Shown in pieces: positions 1-11,137 of a stretch of DNA of 64,000 bases; positions within the stretch are counted from its first letter, which is position 1, and each line of letters starts with the position of its first letter. The stretch comes from Kalaharituber pfeilii (taxonomy: Eukaryota > Ascomycota > Pezizomycetes > Pezizales > Pezizaceae). Both the position numbers and the translations under genes were made by a program. The stretch is from contig WHUZ01000118.1 in NCBI GenBank assembly GCA_015179045.1, forward strand, positions 80,792 through 144,791, in the 5' to 3' direction. Below the pieces are notes generated by a model that saw only the letters and a program-made list of their open reading frames with translations, did not search any database and had not been told where the DNA came from.

Positions 1-1
1 G

Positions 2-1633
2 GACTTCCATAACAAAAGCTTGGATGCGCGATTAGCAAACGCACAGTACAGCAGAGAAACTGCTGCACGAGCCTTTGCAGGCGTTGAGGGATATGAGGGA
101 AAAATTGAACAGTTCGTCAATCTGACCATCAGCGATCGCATTAACACAACAAATGACTCTGGTGAGGAGCGCTATAAAATTTACTACAGTTACACTGTAA
201 GTGGGCTAGACATGGGTTTACAGCATCTCAGTCATCTTACCCTACACGTCCAGGGACAGTGCAACTTTGAGGATTCTTGGTATAACAAATCTATGTCTGG
301 GTGGTATAACAAAACTGAAGAATTTGATGGAGGAGATTGGGAATTTTACTCCGTGTGGCCAAAAAATGAGAGCGATATTAAAGGACTTTTTGAGCTATAC
401 AGTCTGCGTGGGTGGGTACCAATCTCCCGAAGGCAGCCACCATCTGCGAAGTTTCGATTGCCACAATACACTATAACTTCTGGAAATAATACAATCAATC
501 TAGTGACTGGAAGGAGCTACTATTCAATTATGCCATCCACTGCCAGTCGGTTTTCCTTTACAGCAAGCAAAGATGCCTGGTATGCTACGCAAAACCAATC
601 TTACTTTAGTCTTGCAGAACTCTACCCCTACGAGGTTAAGAATGGCAGGCCACCACTTAATTGCTGGGAAGACAATGACTGGTCCTACAAAAGCTGGCGG
701 GGTACAATGGCAAATCTCATTGGTAGTGGAGATGATGAATTACGTGCACCGGTGACACTCCCATTAGCAATCGAGGTGATTTTATCAACACAGTTGGCTA
801 TTCCTATTATTGCCAACCTGGGTATGACCAACCCTGCTAGTGCACTGAAGTCTGCAAATCAGGCAACAAGTCCAGACAATGCAATTGATGCAAAAAGCAC
901 CTCAGCAGCAACAGATATGAGGAGATTGATTTTGGCCTCCTTCCTTGCGACCAGAGACATCTTCCGTGCAGCGGTGATAGCAGGGACTGCATCTGCGAGT
1001 ATCAAATCTAGCAACATTTTGACGACAGCAGATGGAGGCTACTTGGAAGGTACTGGGGATTTTATTGTGGTCAGCCGGACTGTGGTTGCTCTCGACTTTA
1101 CCCAGATGATTGTGGTGCCAGCCACTTTGGCATGCTTACTTCTCATAGCAGTGGGCCTAAGACTGGCAAGAAAAATGACCAAACTGGAGGGGAAGCCTGG
1201 GAGATTTCGGCGCTTCGCTTTGTATGCTTCCGGTTTGCAGGCATCACAACTATACAGATTACTTGACCAGGCTCTAGCAGGAAGCGGTAGAGAACCGGTC
1301 TGGTCCAATGAGACAGGGTTGGTTCCATTCGTTTCTAGCAGCAGTCCAACGGACCTACCAGTACCGGAACTGCAGGTTGCAACTAATGACTACGGAAATG
1401 GCCCACGCATGGTCATGGGACTACGAGACCAACCGCCGGACCAGTTCGGTCACCCTGCCAGCTCTTACTTCCACGATCTTTCCAAGGTTGTGACCAATAG
1501 CACAGAGCCTGCAAGCCCAGAGGCAAGTCCAAAGGCTACGTATACGGTAGAGCTTACGGAAGTACAGGCAGATATTATGGACAGGAAGAAACATGTCTAC
1601 GATTCTTTAACACAAGAGGATTATCAATCCTGA
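2..1633 (+). CDS. Membrane glycoprotein family, copy 1 (5' end outside window)
   Basis: The reading frame is open from base 2 and aligns with residue ~174 onward of the complete copy at 11138-13279, so the start and the first two membrane segments lie left of the window. Visible parts are the outer domain with many N-X-S/T sites, the conserved block YYSYTVSGLDMGLQHLSHLT, paired cysteines (GQCNF, LNCWE), one hydrophobic segment after VVALDFTQMIV followed by a basic stop-transfer stretch, and a hydrophilic Pro/Ser-rich tail ending EDYQS. No known family was recognised. The topology suggests a surface-exposed domain held by membrane segments with a cytoplasmic tail; function is unknown. The frame is intact to the TGA, and similarity to the other two copies is high along the whole length, so it may be functional. 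Confidence 0.75.
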   Translation, partial: DFHNKSLDARLANAQYSRETAARAFAGVEGYEGKIEQFVNLTISDRINTTNDSGEERYKIYYSYTVSGLDMGLQHLSHLTLHVQGQCNFEDSWYNKSMSGWYNKTEEFDGGDWEFYSVWPKNESDIKGLFELYSLRGWVPISRRQPPSAKFRLPQYTITSGNNTINLVTGRSYYSIMPSTASRFSFTASKDAWYATQNQSYFSLAELYPYEVKNGRPPLNCWEDNDWSYKSWRGTMANLIGSGDDELRAPVTLPLAIEVILSTQLAIPIIANLGMTNPASALKSANQATSPDNAIDAKSTSAATDMRRLILASFLATRDIFRAAVIAGTASASIKSSNILTTADGGYLEGTGDFIVVSRTVVALDFTQMIVVPATLACLLLIAVGLRLARKMTKLEGKPGRFRRFALYASGLQASQLYRLLDQALAGSGREPVWSNETGLVPFVSSSSPTDLPVPELQVATNDYGNGPRMVMGLRDQPPDQFGHPASSYFHDLSKVVTNSTEPASPEASPKATYTVELTEVQADIMDRKKHVYDSLTQEDYQS

Positions 1634-1644
1634 CACTGGGTGCT

Positions 1645-1745
1645 ATAAGTATTTTTTTTTTTTTTTTTTTTTTTTTTGTTTGTTTGTTTGTGGGATCACA
1701 TAACCCCGCAGACAGGCTATGAGCCTATGGTAGGGAATAAGTATT
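1645..1745 (-). mobile_element. Tail-B retroelement insertion with target-site duplication
   Basis: A 9-bp duplication ATAAGTATT (1645-1653 and 1737-1745) flanks a poly(T) run, a short (TTTG)n run and the reverse complement of tail B (CACATAACCCCGC...CCTATGGTAGGG). The equivalent place after the stop codon of copy 2 (about 13290) reads straight through without the insert, giving an empty site. Only about 85 bp of the 3' end is present. Confidence 0.85.
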
Positions 1746-3080
1746 GTCTCTATATCAGTAGTGCAGAGGCTAAGTGTCTTCGACGGGTGTTTTCCTAATA
1801 GATACAATTATGCATTCACCTTCTTTTTTGTTTTGATTATAAATTTGTTTACTATCTCATTTTTTGATATATACCACACAAAACCAGCACAAAGCAACGC
1901 ATGTTTTTCACTTAACCGACCGCTTAGGAGAACTTATGTCTCAACAATTAGAGCTTTTTTTAATACCTTTTCTGACGAACCTGAACCGCAGGCAATTCTT
2001 CATATTCTATTCTTCTATAATGTTTTGCGGAATTATGACTTTTTGCAAATTTATGCATCATGATAGTATTTATATTTTATTTTTTTTATCACGTGACCTC
2101 GCGTGCAGCTTTTCGCCATGGTAGGGCATCGATCATGATAGTATAGATTTTCACTGCAATATTATCTTCAATACCACACCTGAGATTAATTTGCTAGAAA
2201 TTCTCGGACACTTATCATAATTTTACCCTGATTAAAGTTGCAAGAAGCGCAGCAAGGAAATGTTCCAACTGGTTGTCAAAGTACTCACAAAACTCATTTT
2301 CTCCGAACATGCCAGCAATTGTAATGGGAATGACATATTAATGCATGCCAAGATATTGTCGAAACATCCGCTTGTGCCATCAATCGATCACATTAACTTT
2401 TTGAGGCAAGTGGAAGTGCTAGTTGGAAAGGGTATATGCTTTCCCTTAAATCTTCCTGACAAGCTTATATAAAACTCTGTTATATTATTTGAGATATGGT
2501 GCCGGCAGCTTAGTACCAACACCCTGTAACTCATGCCAAGTCCCTTGCCTTTTCGTGTTTAGATAGTACTTATTGCATTGCATGCAACAAAAATTGCATA
2601 AACCGCATGCATTACTCAGGAGAAATGTGCCAAGACTAGCTGACTAAGTATTCAAAATTGCCCATTTAGGAGATTTTTGCCTTCTTGGCACGTTACATTT
2701 TTGACCATCTCCCATACAAAATGTTCTCTTTTATTATCCTATTCACATGTGCAGTTTTTTTTTTTTTTACTTTTTTCTAATCTTGTAGAATTATTCGCAA
2801 TAGCAAATACTATAGATTTACGAGATTTAAAATTCCAGATCTATAGTTGTGGTGTTATGGATACATAATTTGTCACCCCCTTGATTTGGTGTTGGTACTA
2901 AGCTACCGGCACCATATAAGCTCCGTAGAATGATTAGATTTCGGTGAGAGGCGTGTGTGGCTTGGCTCCTCTGTACTAGTACAAGTCTTTAGGTCACTTA
3001 ACTCCGCATACAGGCTACCAGCCAACACCTCCCCGCAGGTGCATTGCACCTCCTCACCACTGACCTTCCTCCTCCACATA
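1746..3080. other. 3' flank with a dispersed repeat, no gene seen
   Basis: This AT-rich stretch has no convincing coding region. About 2100-2480 is a dispersed repeat also found near 13730-14090, 26690-27060, 33790-34075 (same strand) and, inverted, at about 6870-7190. A degraded tail-B relic in minus orientation lies near 2990-3020. Confidence 0.5.
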
Positions 3081-3084
3081 CCCT

Positions 3085-3135
3085 GCCATGGCCACGTGCT
3101 ACAAGCGGGGTTATGTGATTTAAAAAAAAAAAAAA
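3085..3135 (+). mobile_element. Tail-B retroelement 3' end
   Basis: The tail-B core CCCTGCCATGGCCACGTGCT, then AAGCGGGGTTATGTGATTT and a poly(A) run. No clear target-site duplication was found. Confidence 0.6.
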
Positions 3136-3264
3136 TTCCTCCTCCAGATGGTCACAGTCCGCAGCCGCAACCAGGCGTAGTTGGTGAGGGCTCTCCTGCA
3201 CCACCTCACGAATTTCCTCTTCGAAAACTAGCTTGTTCCCTCTCCTCCTTCTCTTCCTGACTAA

Positions 3265-3750
3265 CTATTGATGCATACCGCCTTCCATAGCTTGTACGTG
3301 GTATTTCATGCAGCTGGCCCCTACTTTCGCCTTCTCATCCGCCCTCTCATTGTCCTCGACCCCTACGTGGGCCTTCACCCACGCAAGCTTCACGACCCTG
3401 AGATCAGAGATCTCTGAGCCTCCGCCGCTTTTCCCTACCAACTCTACCACATGTGGCAGATCTACATTCCTCGAATTGCCGGCTCTCTTGACCGCACGGG
3501 CTGCCTGGGCGTCTGCGAGCAACAATACCTTCGCTCTATCATCAATGGCTTCCCAGCACCACACCTCCGGCCTCGCTATAGCCCCCATCTGTAAAGATGG
3601 TCAGTGCATTCCCCTTGGCTCTTTCGATCGCTTTCGCCCACTCTTCTGGGGCGGTCATCCTTCCCGAGCTTGAGACGCACCACCTCGACTTCTGCTGCAA
3701 GTGGGGGTAACTGCGCGCCCGCAGGATATCCACTCATCCTCGTCCACCTC
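3265..3750 (-). pseudogene. LINE RNase H fragment
   Basis: Two minus-strand frames together show a decayed ribonuclease H domain of a non-LTR retrotransposon: the first catalytic block ALTIFTDGGYSEAGG, then LLLADAQAARAVKRAG, then VKLAWVKAHVGVEDNERADE with the terminal H and D. A frameshift separates the first block from the rest. A matching, more damaged fragment lies at 14600-15150 in unit 2, so the insertion predates the duplication. Confidence 0.65.
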
Positions 3751-3869
3751 GAGCGTTCTGTACATGTCGCTGTCTGCTCTCTGTTGGGCAGAAGGTAAAC
3801 TACAATTGCGTGCCATTCGCTTTGTTCTTGCCTATCTGCTCAGTGGCCTATTCTCGATTCAAGCTAAAG

Positions 3870-5720
3870 GACCACGCGATCATCACATTTCACACCTACC
3901 AATCACACCCTGGATTTGGCGCGAGATTGACCAAATGCCCAGCCGCATGAGGCTCTTGAAGTTTAAGTTGGCAAATCCATTTACCCGTAGAGAATCAGCG
4001 AAAAGCCCGCCCTTGTCAGAGAGTCATAAAGGACCATAATGCTCGATTCTTAACACACTGGAGATATATACGAAGCCGGATTCTGCTGTATGCATGGTAG
4101 TGATGGTGGTAGGGTTGGGACTATGATTTGTACTCAAAAAGATCATGATCATTGCTTGAACGTACATAGAGCCAATAGCCTGAACATATGAACCAAAGCA
4201 AGTTTGTGTACTTTCAGCTGCGATATTTTTCACACAATCTGGCCTTCACCCCCGGTCCAGAACGAGCGATTGAATGCCACCTAGCATCATTCTTCCCAGC
4301 GAAACCGCCATCAATCGATAGTCATGCCGCGTTGAATCTATTGGATCTCATTGTGGCACCGAAATGCCTATTCCTACAAGCTAGCCTCTGGGACCCTATT
4401 ACGCTGCCCGAATGTTGCTTCATGTACCTACGAAGGGTACAAGCAACTAGATTGTACATATTTAAGGCTTGGCCTTCAGCCGTTTCTTTTTTTTTTTTCT
4501 TTTTTTTTTGGGAGGGGGGGGAATAAACATGTACAGTGAATGATATGGGACGAGAGCTGATTCACTAATTAATGCACATGCTAGCTAGTAGCCCTGCAGT
4601 AAAGGTTGCGGCATGAGAATCATTTTTCCTGATCTACATACAACTCTAGGATCTCAGTTGATTGCAAGCTGCATCATTGGGCGCCCGCGAAGACTGGACT
4701 ACATGTTCATGGATGATCATCCTGTCAATATAATAAGCCGCTTTTGGAAATGGTGCACTATAGGTGAGGCTCTGCTGCAGATACGAGCTCTTAGCATCTG
4801 CGCGCGCAAACACAGATACTAGCCAGTAGAATATGTATTCGGACAGGGGTACTAATGCACATTATGCGCTATGTGCGAATACATATTTTACTAGCTAGTA
4901 CTAGCTGCGTGGTCGATCGCTCATCAAGCAGATGCCGCTCATGGATAATTTTCCGCTTGACCTGCTGAACACACTAAATCAAGGCAATACTCGAGTACAC
5001 TCTATTTTCAGTAACTGAAAGATGCGGTTCGTAAAAGGTGACACATCATGAATAGAATGCAATTGCACCACAGCCTGTGGGAATAATTATAATCACCTTA
5101 CAGCATGGGCATATCAGATCGTTGAGTGATATTAACACATGTACATTATGTCAGGAGAGTACGTCACCTTCAGCTCATCGTCATGCGGCTCTTTGACCAC
5201 CCCAGCAGCGCATGGAGGTCCATTGGAGGAATCCACCCTTCTTTATATACAGACAAATGAAAACTATTTACCAATAGCAATATACAGGAACAACATAACT
5301 GATGTGGCAACGATCTGCCTTTCTGTAATAATACGGCCTCTTAAGCTTGGTACACCTCGGCGATATACAATCATGCAGCGCTACGTACTAAATACACATG
5401 ATACCATTAAGTAGAGTTACATGACAGAATCTGCTGCCAAGACATTGAAAGAAGCTGGAACAGAGGCGCGATTACAATCCATCATTCTTGGGCGGGCAAA
5501 ACCTCGCTAAATTCGATGCACTAGTTTCACTGCTTTTGGCCGCCAATCAGTCATATCAAATTGCAACTACACCTTTACTTGCAGGATTGCCCTCGCCTAC
5601 TACCAGACTGACGAGATTGCATAGGTCCATATTATATTGACTGCCAGGACTAACTACATGATCTAATAGTTATGCTATGGCTGCTGGTACTGGCTAGAGG
5701 CATCGAGTTTTTTCCCGCAC
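3870..5720. other. Shared unit flank, no gene seen
   Basis: Most of it is alignable with 15240-16880. About 5299-5340 (GATGTGGCAACGATCTGCC...) resembles the terminal inverted repeat of the pogo-like element at 43277, as does 16703-16742, so a relic of that transposon family seems embedded in the unit. A poly(T)/G run lies at 4488-4521. Confidence 0.4.
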
Positions 5721-5725
5721 AAGAG

Positions 5726-7340
5726 ATACTGTCTTTCACCACAAAGCGACGTACACCACGACCCGACACACGTTTTACACCAAAACTGAGCATGCGCAAC
5801 ATATATCTCAACCACCAGAATAGAACTTTGTATGCGCATTTCAGGGGAAATAAATGAAGGGTTATTATTCACCTTTAATACCTCTATTTAAACTGAATAG
5901 ACATTGTGGTCAATTAATGGCACCATGAGGTTTTCATTGATGTCTTGGCATACATTTATATGGAATTCTCATACAAAGTGCACTGTAGGGTGGAATGCAC
6001 TACTTCCCTTCAACGCTCGCCTCAATATAACACCTTTTAATGGTGTCAGTGAACGCAAAATTCGAACAATACGACGGCGAGCTGATAGCAATAAGCGAAG
6101 CGTTGGAACAACAAGGCGAGCTGCTGATTGTCACCGACTCACAAACGGCAATAGCAAGACTTCGGAGAATAGGAAGAGGGGAACCCACGGTAGACGGTGC
6201 GTCCACATTGGTTAGGAAGAGTTGGGAGAACCGAGTAGCGAGAGGGGACCTAGACCTGGCAGTGATATGGGTTAAAAGCCACAAGGGGGTGAAAGGGAAC
6301 ACGGAGGCAGACTGGGCGGCCAAAATCGGCACAGCGCTACAATACGAAGACGAGACCGTAACAGAAGCAGGATTAAGACAAGACTATAAGGCACTGCGAG
6401 CCACGGAGAGAAACCAGGCAGGCTTAAACTACCGGCCCTTGCAAATCGCCGACCGGAGGAAGTATCTCTCGACGCTGGCGGGGATCCTGGGAAACAAAGG
6501 ACTGAAAGAATGGAGATACCACATAGGGAAGGCCGAATCACCGGAATGCCGATGGTGCGGGGAGGCCCCGGAAAACTGGGAACATGTACGGAAAGACTGC
6601 AAGGCGTGGGCTAGGAAATGCGGGGGGCGGAAGGTATAAGACAGATTGATAAGGGAGTAAACATACGGGAGATCTTGGAATGGGCACGGGGAGAATAGAT
6701 GAGAGTGACGCATATATTTCACTTATTTTATGTATTTCAATATCGCCATAGCCCATAGGGCGGCATGCGATTAATGAAAAAAAAAAAAAAAAAAAATAAT
6801 GGTTATAGAATTCTGGCTAAAGAGTCTTCCTAATAGGTCTCTTGATAATCAGTGCTTTCAATGGCTTAATGTTGTTTAATGCCTAGTTCATACCTCAAAC
6901 TGCCATTTCCAGTAGTTTTTCTATACAATTATTGCATACAATTTCTATGAGAATATGAGTTTTGTGAACAAATCCATCACTTCTTTGGAAATTTTCCTGG
7001 TGTGCTTCTCACATCTTTGAATAAGGCAAAATATTGATATTCATGTGTCTTACTATTTGTTTATCACATTTAATTCAGGTGTGATAAGTGGAACAGTGGT
7101 ATTACAGCGAAAAAGATATGCCAAGCCCATGCCAATGTATGATGCGAAATTCATGGAATCATAATTCCCTTCAAAACATCATTTCTGAAAAACTAAGGCA
7201 CGGAATATGCTGATTGTTCCTTCATTTAACCCCTCTACAAGCTGGATGCCAAATTCTAATCTGGTGGTTGAGATATATGTTTTGGTGTAAAACGTGCGTC
7301 GGAACGTGGTGTACTTCGCATTGTGGTAAGTTACAGTACC
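5726..7340. repeat. Long inverted repeat pair enclosing a LINE fragment
   Basis: The arm at about 5726-5861 is the reverse complement of about 7217-7340; both contain CGTTTTACACCAAAA and a block like CATATATCTCAACCACCAGA. The arms are ~80 percent alike with a small indel. Sequence resembling the inner arm also occurs at 33710-33780. This looks like a non-autonomous inverted-repeat element later hit by the LINE insertion at 6042-6798; no target duplication was established at its outer ends. Confidence 0.5.
6042..6798 (+). pseudogene. 5'-truncated LINE: RNase H, zinc knuckle and tail A
   Basis: The open frame 6040-6639 encodes the end of a non-LTR retrotransposon ORF2: RNase H blocks YDGELIAISEAL, LLIVTDSQTAIARL and AVIWVKSHKGVKGNTEADWA, followed by a CCHC-type motif CRWCGEAPENWEHVRKDC. 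The frame is then lost just before the expected carboxyl end (NIREILEWARGE is visible in another frame). A ~130-bp 3' region leads to tail A (CGCCATAGCCCATAGGGCGG) and poly(A). A short direct repeat TAATGGT near 6035 and after the poly(A) is a candidate target duplication. The first half of the RNase H, the RT and the endonuclease are missing. Confidence 0.8.
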
Positions 7341-8067
7341 TCAGTAGTGCGCAATGTCCCGGTAGCGTGCATTACTTTGAAATGATACAATTTTATTATT
7401 TGCATGCAGAATATCTGGACGTTAGTGTTGTATATATGTGGGCCTTCGCACGCAAGTAAGTATAGCTGGTATCAGGGTATGGCTGTTGTGGCTTGAACCC
7501 AGTCAAGCCTCAATTCTCGATAGATTTTGATGGTCCTCGGGCGATTGGCTGTACTGAAACTGGTACTCAATGCTCAATCAATTAGGAAGTAATTGGGGAA
7601 TCGTCCTCTGACAACTGGCCGATGATTGTGCTCAATGGAAACGTTGATTTTTAAATGCCCCTTTTCCTTCACACCAGCTTGAGGGGATGCACCTCTTCCA
7701 TCCCTAAATTCAACGTAGGAACAAATCTACAGACGAATAAAAACAAATTTTTTCCCAAAAGTTCCATTTCCATTTACTACTTATGTATATATACAACATA
7801 AACCGTAACGCTCCACACCACCACTCCATCTATATACCTAAGCATATAAAACACAACGTTAAATACGCTGGTGCCCAAACAAACCAAACAACTCCGAACT
7901 CCATCCTCTCAGAAAGCCCCCGCTGATTGTAACCCCCCATTCATATCCGGAAAAATCATCGTTGGACTTGCCAGTTAATTGTCCTCATGTTTAGCCAACA
8001 CAATGCCTGCAATAGCGGAAGATTGATCCAATGATATACTAAAACTAACTACTGAAAAGAGGGTATC
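7341..8067. other. Intergenic, nothing recognised
   Basis: No coding frame with recognisable content. The 7700-7950 part is rich in AAC/ACC and A runs. Confidence 0.4.
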
Positions 8068-8430
8068 CTAAAAAATCCGGTAATTAATAATGTTGTCCAA
8101 AATCCAGCTTTCAACTGGTTTAGGTAATGCCTGGTACATAGGATTTATTGAGGATACGGAATTAGGGAAAGGAAAGAGAGTGGAGAAGTAGTATTCTGGT
8201 TTTGGAATGAAAGAGATAATAGAACCCTCCCCCACCCGAACCCCTCCACCCGGGTATGTGGTGGAATTCGTAAAATGGTGACCGTAGTTGTGTAATGCTA
8301 TTCGTCTGCAAGTGGAAATCTGTCCAAGCGTCATCTCAAAGCCAAAAACAGATATCGTAGAGAGCCTCGCTTGCTTCCTCCCTCCTCGGTAACAACAGCA
8401 CCTCCAATTGATATCCCACTAACGAACAGT
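8068..8430 (-). pseudogene. Uncharacterised coding-like fragment
   Basis: A minus-strand frame (stop at 8068) gives an 88-residue segment with unusually protein-like composition for this AT-rich stretch, including CRRIALHNYGHHF, TTYPGGGVRVG and FPNSVSSINPMYQALPKP. In a neighbouring frame just upstream, VGYQLEVLLLPRREEASEAL reads toward it, as if a frameshift or short intron separates two parts of one protein. I do not recognise it. It could be a decayed host gene. Confidence 0.25.
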
Positions 8431-8439
8431 CACGAAAAC

Positions 8440-9100
8440 TCTACGTTTGCAAATCCCGGGTTGCAACCTCCAACAATCATCCGTTACTAGCCCGACGGGA
8501 TTACTATGGAACCTATTTTGTAAATCTTGAAGAAAAGTCGATAATTGGATAATTATGTATCAATTCAATTTCATATATTGAGTGAAGTATCACAAGAGAC
8601 TCTGACTTATATACATGAAGCGACAATTCAGTAGGTTATTAAGCTCGTAACCAGCTCCGATTAGTCACACTGATTTGTAGGTTATTCGAGTAACAATGAA
8701 GCTTCTTGAGCGCTAAATGGACATAGAGCAGGTTTGACTTATAATACTTATGGGGATATAATAGCAGTAACAACACCAACAGAAAAGAATGCAATAAGCT
8801 GTTTTCGTACCCAGCACTTAAGCCACCCAGTGGTGCGATAGCAACTTAATTGTCTGCATGCTCGTGTCATCTTCGGTTAATCAAGGAGAAGATCCCAATC
8901 ATCGAATAGAAGTTGAGTTGATGTTTCATGACACTGCTGATGAGAATGAGACCGTCAAGTGGAGCACCCGCAGCATAGATATGATCATATGAATATCGCG
9001 CCCTGCGATGTGATCTGCAGCTATAGCTGTGGGGTAAAAACGCGGAGGTGATAGCGGAGCGATAGATAGCGTAGCGGAAAAAAGATGGGTGTAGGCGTGC
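8440..9100. other. Intergenic, nothing recognised
   Basis: AT-rich sequence without a supported gene or repeat; it precedes the point (about 9100) where homology to unit 3 begins. Confidence 0.4.
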
Positions 9101-9305
9101 TAAAGCCGCTGCTGAGAGAGGCGCATGTTTCTTGCAAACTCACATAAAGCTAACAGAAGACAGGGCTGACTGTGAAGGTAAGATCTGTGAATGCAGGCGA
9201 TCATGCGAAAGGACAGAACTGACTTGGCAGTCGATCGAACTGTGCATGGTGTAGCTCCCTTCCTGCACGAGTAGTGCCTCGCCCTAGGAACAGCACAGAG
9301 GTTCA

Positions 9306-9356
9306 AATTTCATTTTTATATTTTAGGGTCACGTAACCCCGCATACAGGATGCTAG
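9306..9356 (-). mobile_element. Tail-B relic
   Basis: GGTCACGTAACCCCGCATACAG preceded by a T-rich run is tail B in minus orientation; it is absent from the aligned position in unit 3 (about 22145). Confidence 0.5.
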
Positions 9357-9941
9357 TTCACAAGGAAGACTAGAGTCCATCATCTGTTTTTCCTACAATG
9401 AGGTTTGAGCCAGTTGGCATCTGTAAAGTTAGACACAAGTTTGCTTCATTGGGGTGTACTTCTACCATATATGGGAAAGGAAAGCTGGTAAAGCCCAAGG
9501 GCGATAGGTAGTAGCGGCGAAGCTGGGTAACCTAGGTCGCAGAAGGCTAGTAGAAGAGATATGAAGGTAAAAATAAATGGAAGAAGTTCCAATACCGAAT
9601 GGCTACAAGGGTCACTTGAGCATACAGTACGACAAGAGTAGGAGAGAAATGGTGGAGCTTGAATTGGGCTTGAAGATCTCCGGACATACATCCGTACTCT
9701 GCGGACAATGGCAGAGGCCAGGCGAAGCAACTCAGAACCCAGACCCCTTTCCACTTCAACTGTGCTGAGTACAATATAGGGACCAATCACATGCCAGAGA
9801 ATATGGCCTTGGAGAGTAGATTAACTGATGACGGATGACGAACACAGGACAGTTTCCTGCGATGGAAGCCGATTGGGAGATAATCACCCAGAGCACAGAA
9901 ATGAAGACAGGAGCGGGGTATGCTATACAGCACCCAAAAAC

Positions 9942-9995
9942 CTTATTTTTTTTGGGCCACGTAACACAGCATACAGGCTACCAGCCCATGGCAGG
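9942..9995 (-). mobile_element. Tail-B relic
   Basis: T run followed by CACGTAACACAGCATACAG and CCCATGGCAGGG, a decayed tail B in minus orientation. Confidence 0.5.
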
Positions 9996-10029
9996 GTGCA
10001 CCCAGAGACAGGCCGCTGGCCCAAAGACT

Positions 10030-10320
10030 CCATATACCTAGGGGAGCTTGCAACTGTAAACGACGCAAGCGTCCTGTTGCTAGCCGCGGCTGCAGCAATC
10101 GAAGACCTGCGTAACGACGTGACCTCACTGGTAATCGTGATAGCATCAGAGAGTCGACATTGTGTAAATCTGATTCATAGCCGGGCTAGAGGGAGGGGCC
10201 TGGGGGACATCCAGGGCAGTAGATCTAGACTGAGGCGAGCATCGGACGCAGAGCTACCGGTAGCATGGAACATATGGAAGAGCAGACGCTGGGTGATGGG
10301 ATTCAAGGCGGGTTAGAGGC
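10030..10320 (+). pseudogene. LINE RNase H fragment
   Basis: A plus-strand frame contains VLLLAAAAAIEDLRNDVTSL followed by a decayed DSxHCVNLI block, the middle part of a retrotransposon RNase H. The homologous fragment in unit 3 (22740-23070) is better preserved (DSQHCANL, then KGQRGIERNERADG). The insertion therefore predates the duplication of the units. Not functional. Confidence 0.5.
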
Positions 10321-11137
10321 TGGATAACAGGGGTGAGCGGCTGAGGAACCTTACATACTTCGTAATTTTCTCAGTTTAGGGGGCGTAAAGGAGTTGGCTA
10401 AAGAGGATTGAGAAGAAGAGGAGGAGCGAGGAGTGCGAGCGGCGTTGCAAGGTGGGGTGCGCCCCTACAGGGAAGCAGCTCAACGACTAGCTCCCATCAT
10501 AGCCCAGTTGCAAAAATTTTCTGCAGCCTGCAGTCGTTGACATGCATCTCTATCATACTTTCAATCATCCTTCTGTCAGTTCTGAGAATGGATCATATCT
10601 GCACAACCTTGATGAAAAAGGTAAGATCATTTTCGATGCAATTGTTGTCAAGTTAGCAACAACCCGCCTAGGCAAAACGAGAGGTGTACGATTTAATTCT
10701 CTCCAAGGTGCACTTGGTCATTCATGCGATATGTAAGTAGAGTCAAACTAGAAAAATATTTCATCTATCGCCATTCACCTATACTATCTTTGGTGCTACT
10801 TCTCCCTTTCGTCAACTGGACTACGGTTCGCTGGAGGTATTAACTCTGTCATTCCATTGTCCCTGTGAATTGCTGGTGAATGCTGATATATCAGATTGGC
10901 AAGGAAACAATCCCAGCCATTTTTTCGGACAGTGTTCGTCTGCAAACATTAGCTCTCTCTCTCTGTGTAAGCGAGCTCCTTATTTACCTTCCAAACCGAC
11001 TCCCTGTGCTAATTTGCTCCCAGCTGCTTTTGCAGTCTCATATACATTGAGAATATTGAAATCATTCCAATTTCCAGGAAGGTTGCAAAGCCCGAGCACT
11101 GGGAGTTGTAAATTTACTGACATTCAAAGACTACTAG

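Larger units (their letters stand above)
1..5430. repeat. Segmental duplication unit 1 (gene plus 3' flank)
   Basis: The gene and roughly 3.8 kb downstream are recognisably repeated at 11138-16880 (unit 2) and in part at 24205-28860 (unit 3). Shared landmarks downstream are the block around 2140-2300, the antisense LINE RNase H fragment at 3265-3750, and the stretch 4574-5430 ending near TACACATGATACCATTAAGT. Units 2 and 3 also share upstream sequence that is off the left edge here. Confidence 0.75.

Noticed and set aside
6036..6072. An 11-residue match (NGVSERKIRTI) to the Copia integrase in an alternative frame at the start of the LINE fragment
   Set aside because: The bases overlap the RNase H frame of the LINE, no other Copia sequence lies around, and the similarity stops abruptly; probably coincidence, though an integrase scrap at the junction is not excluded.
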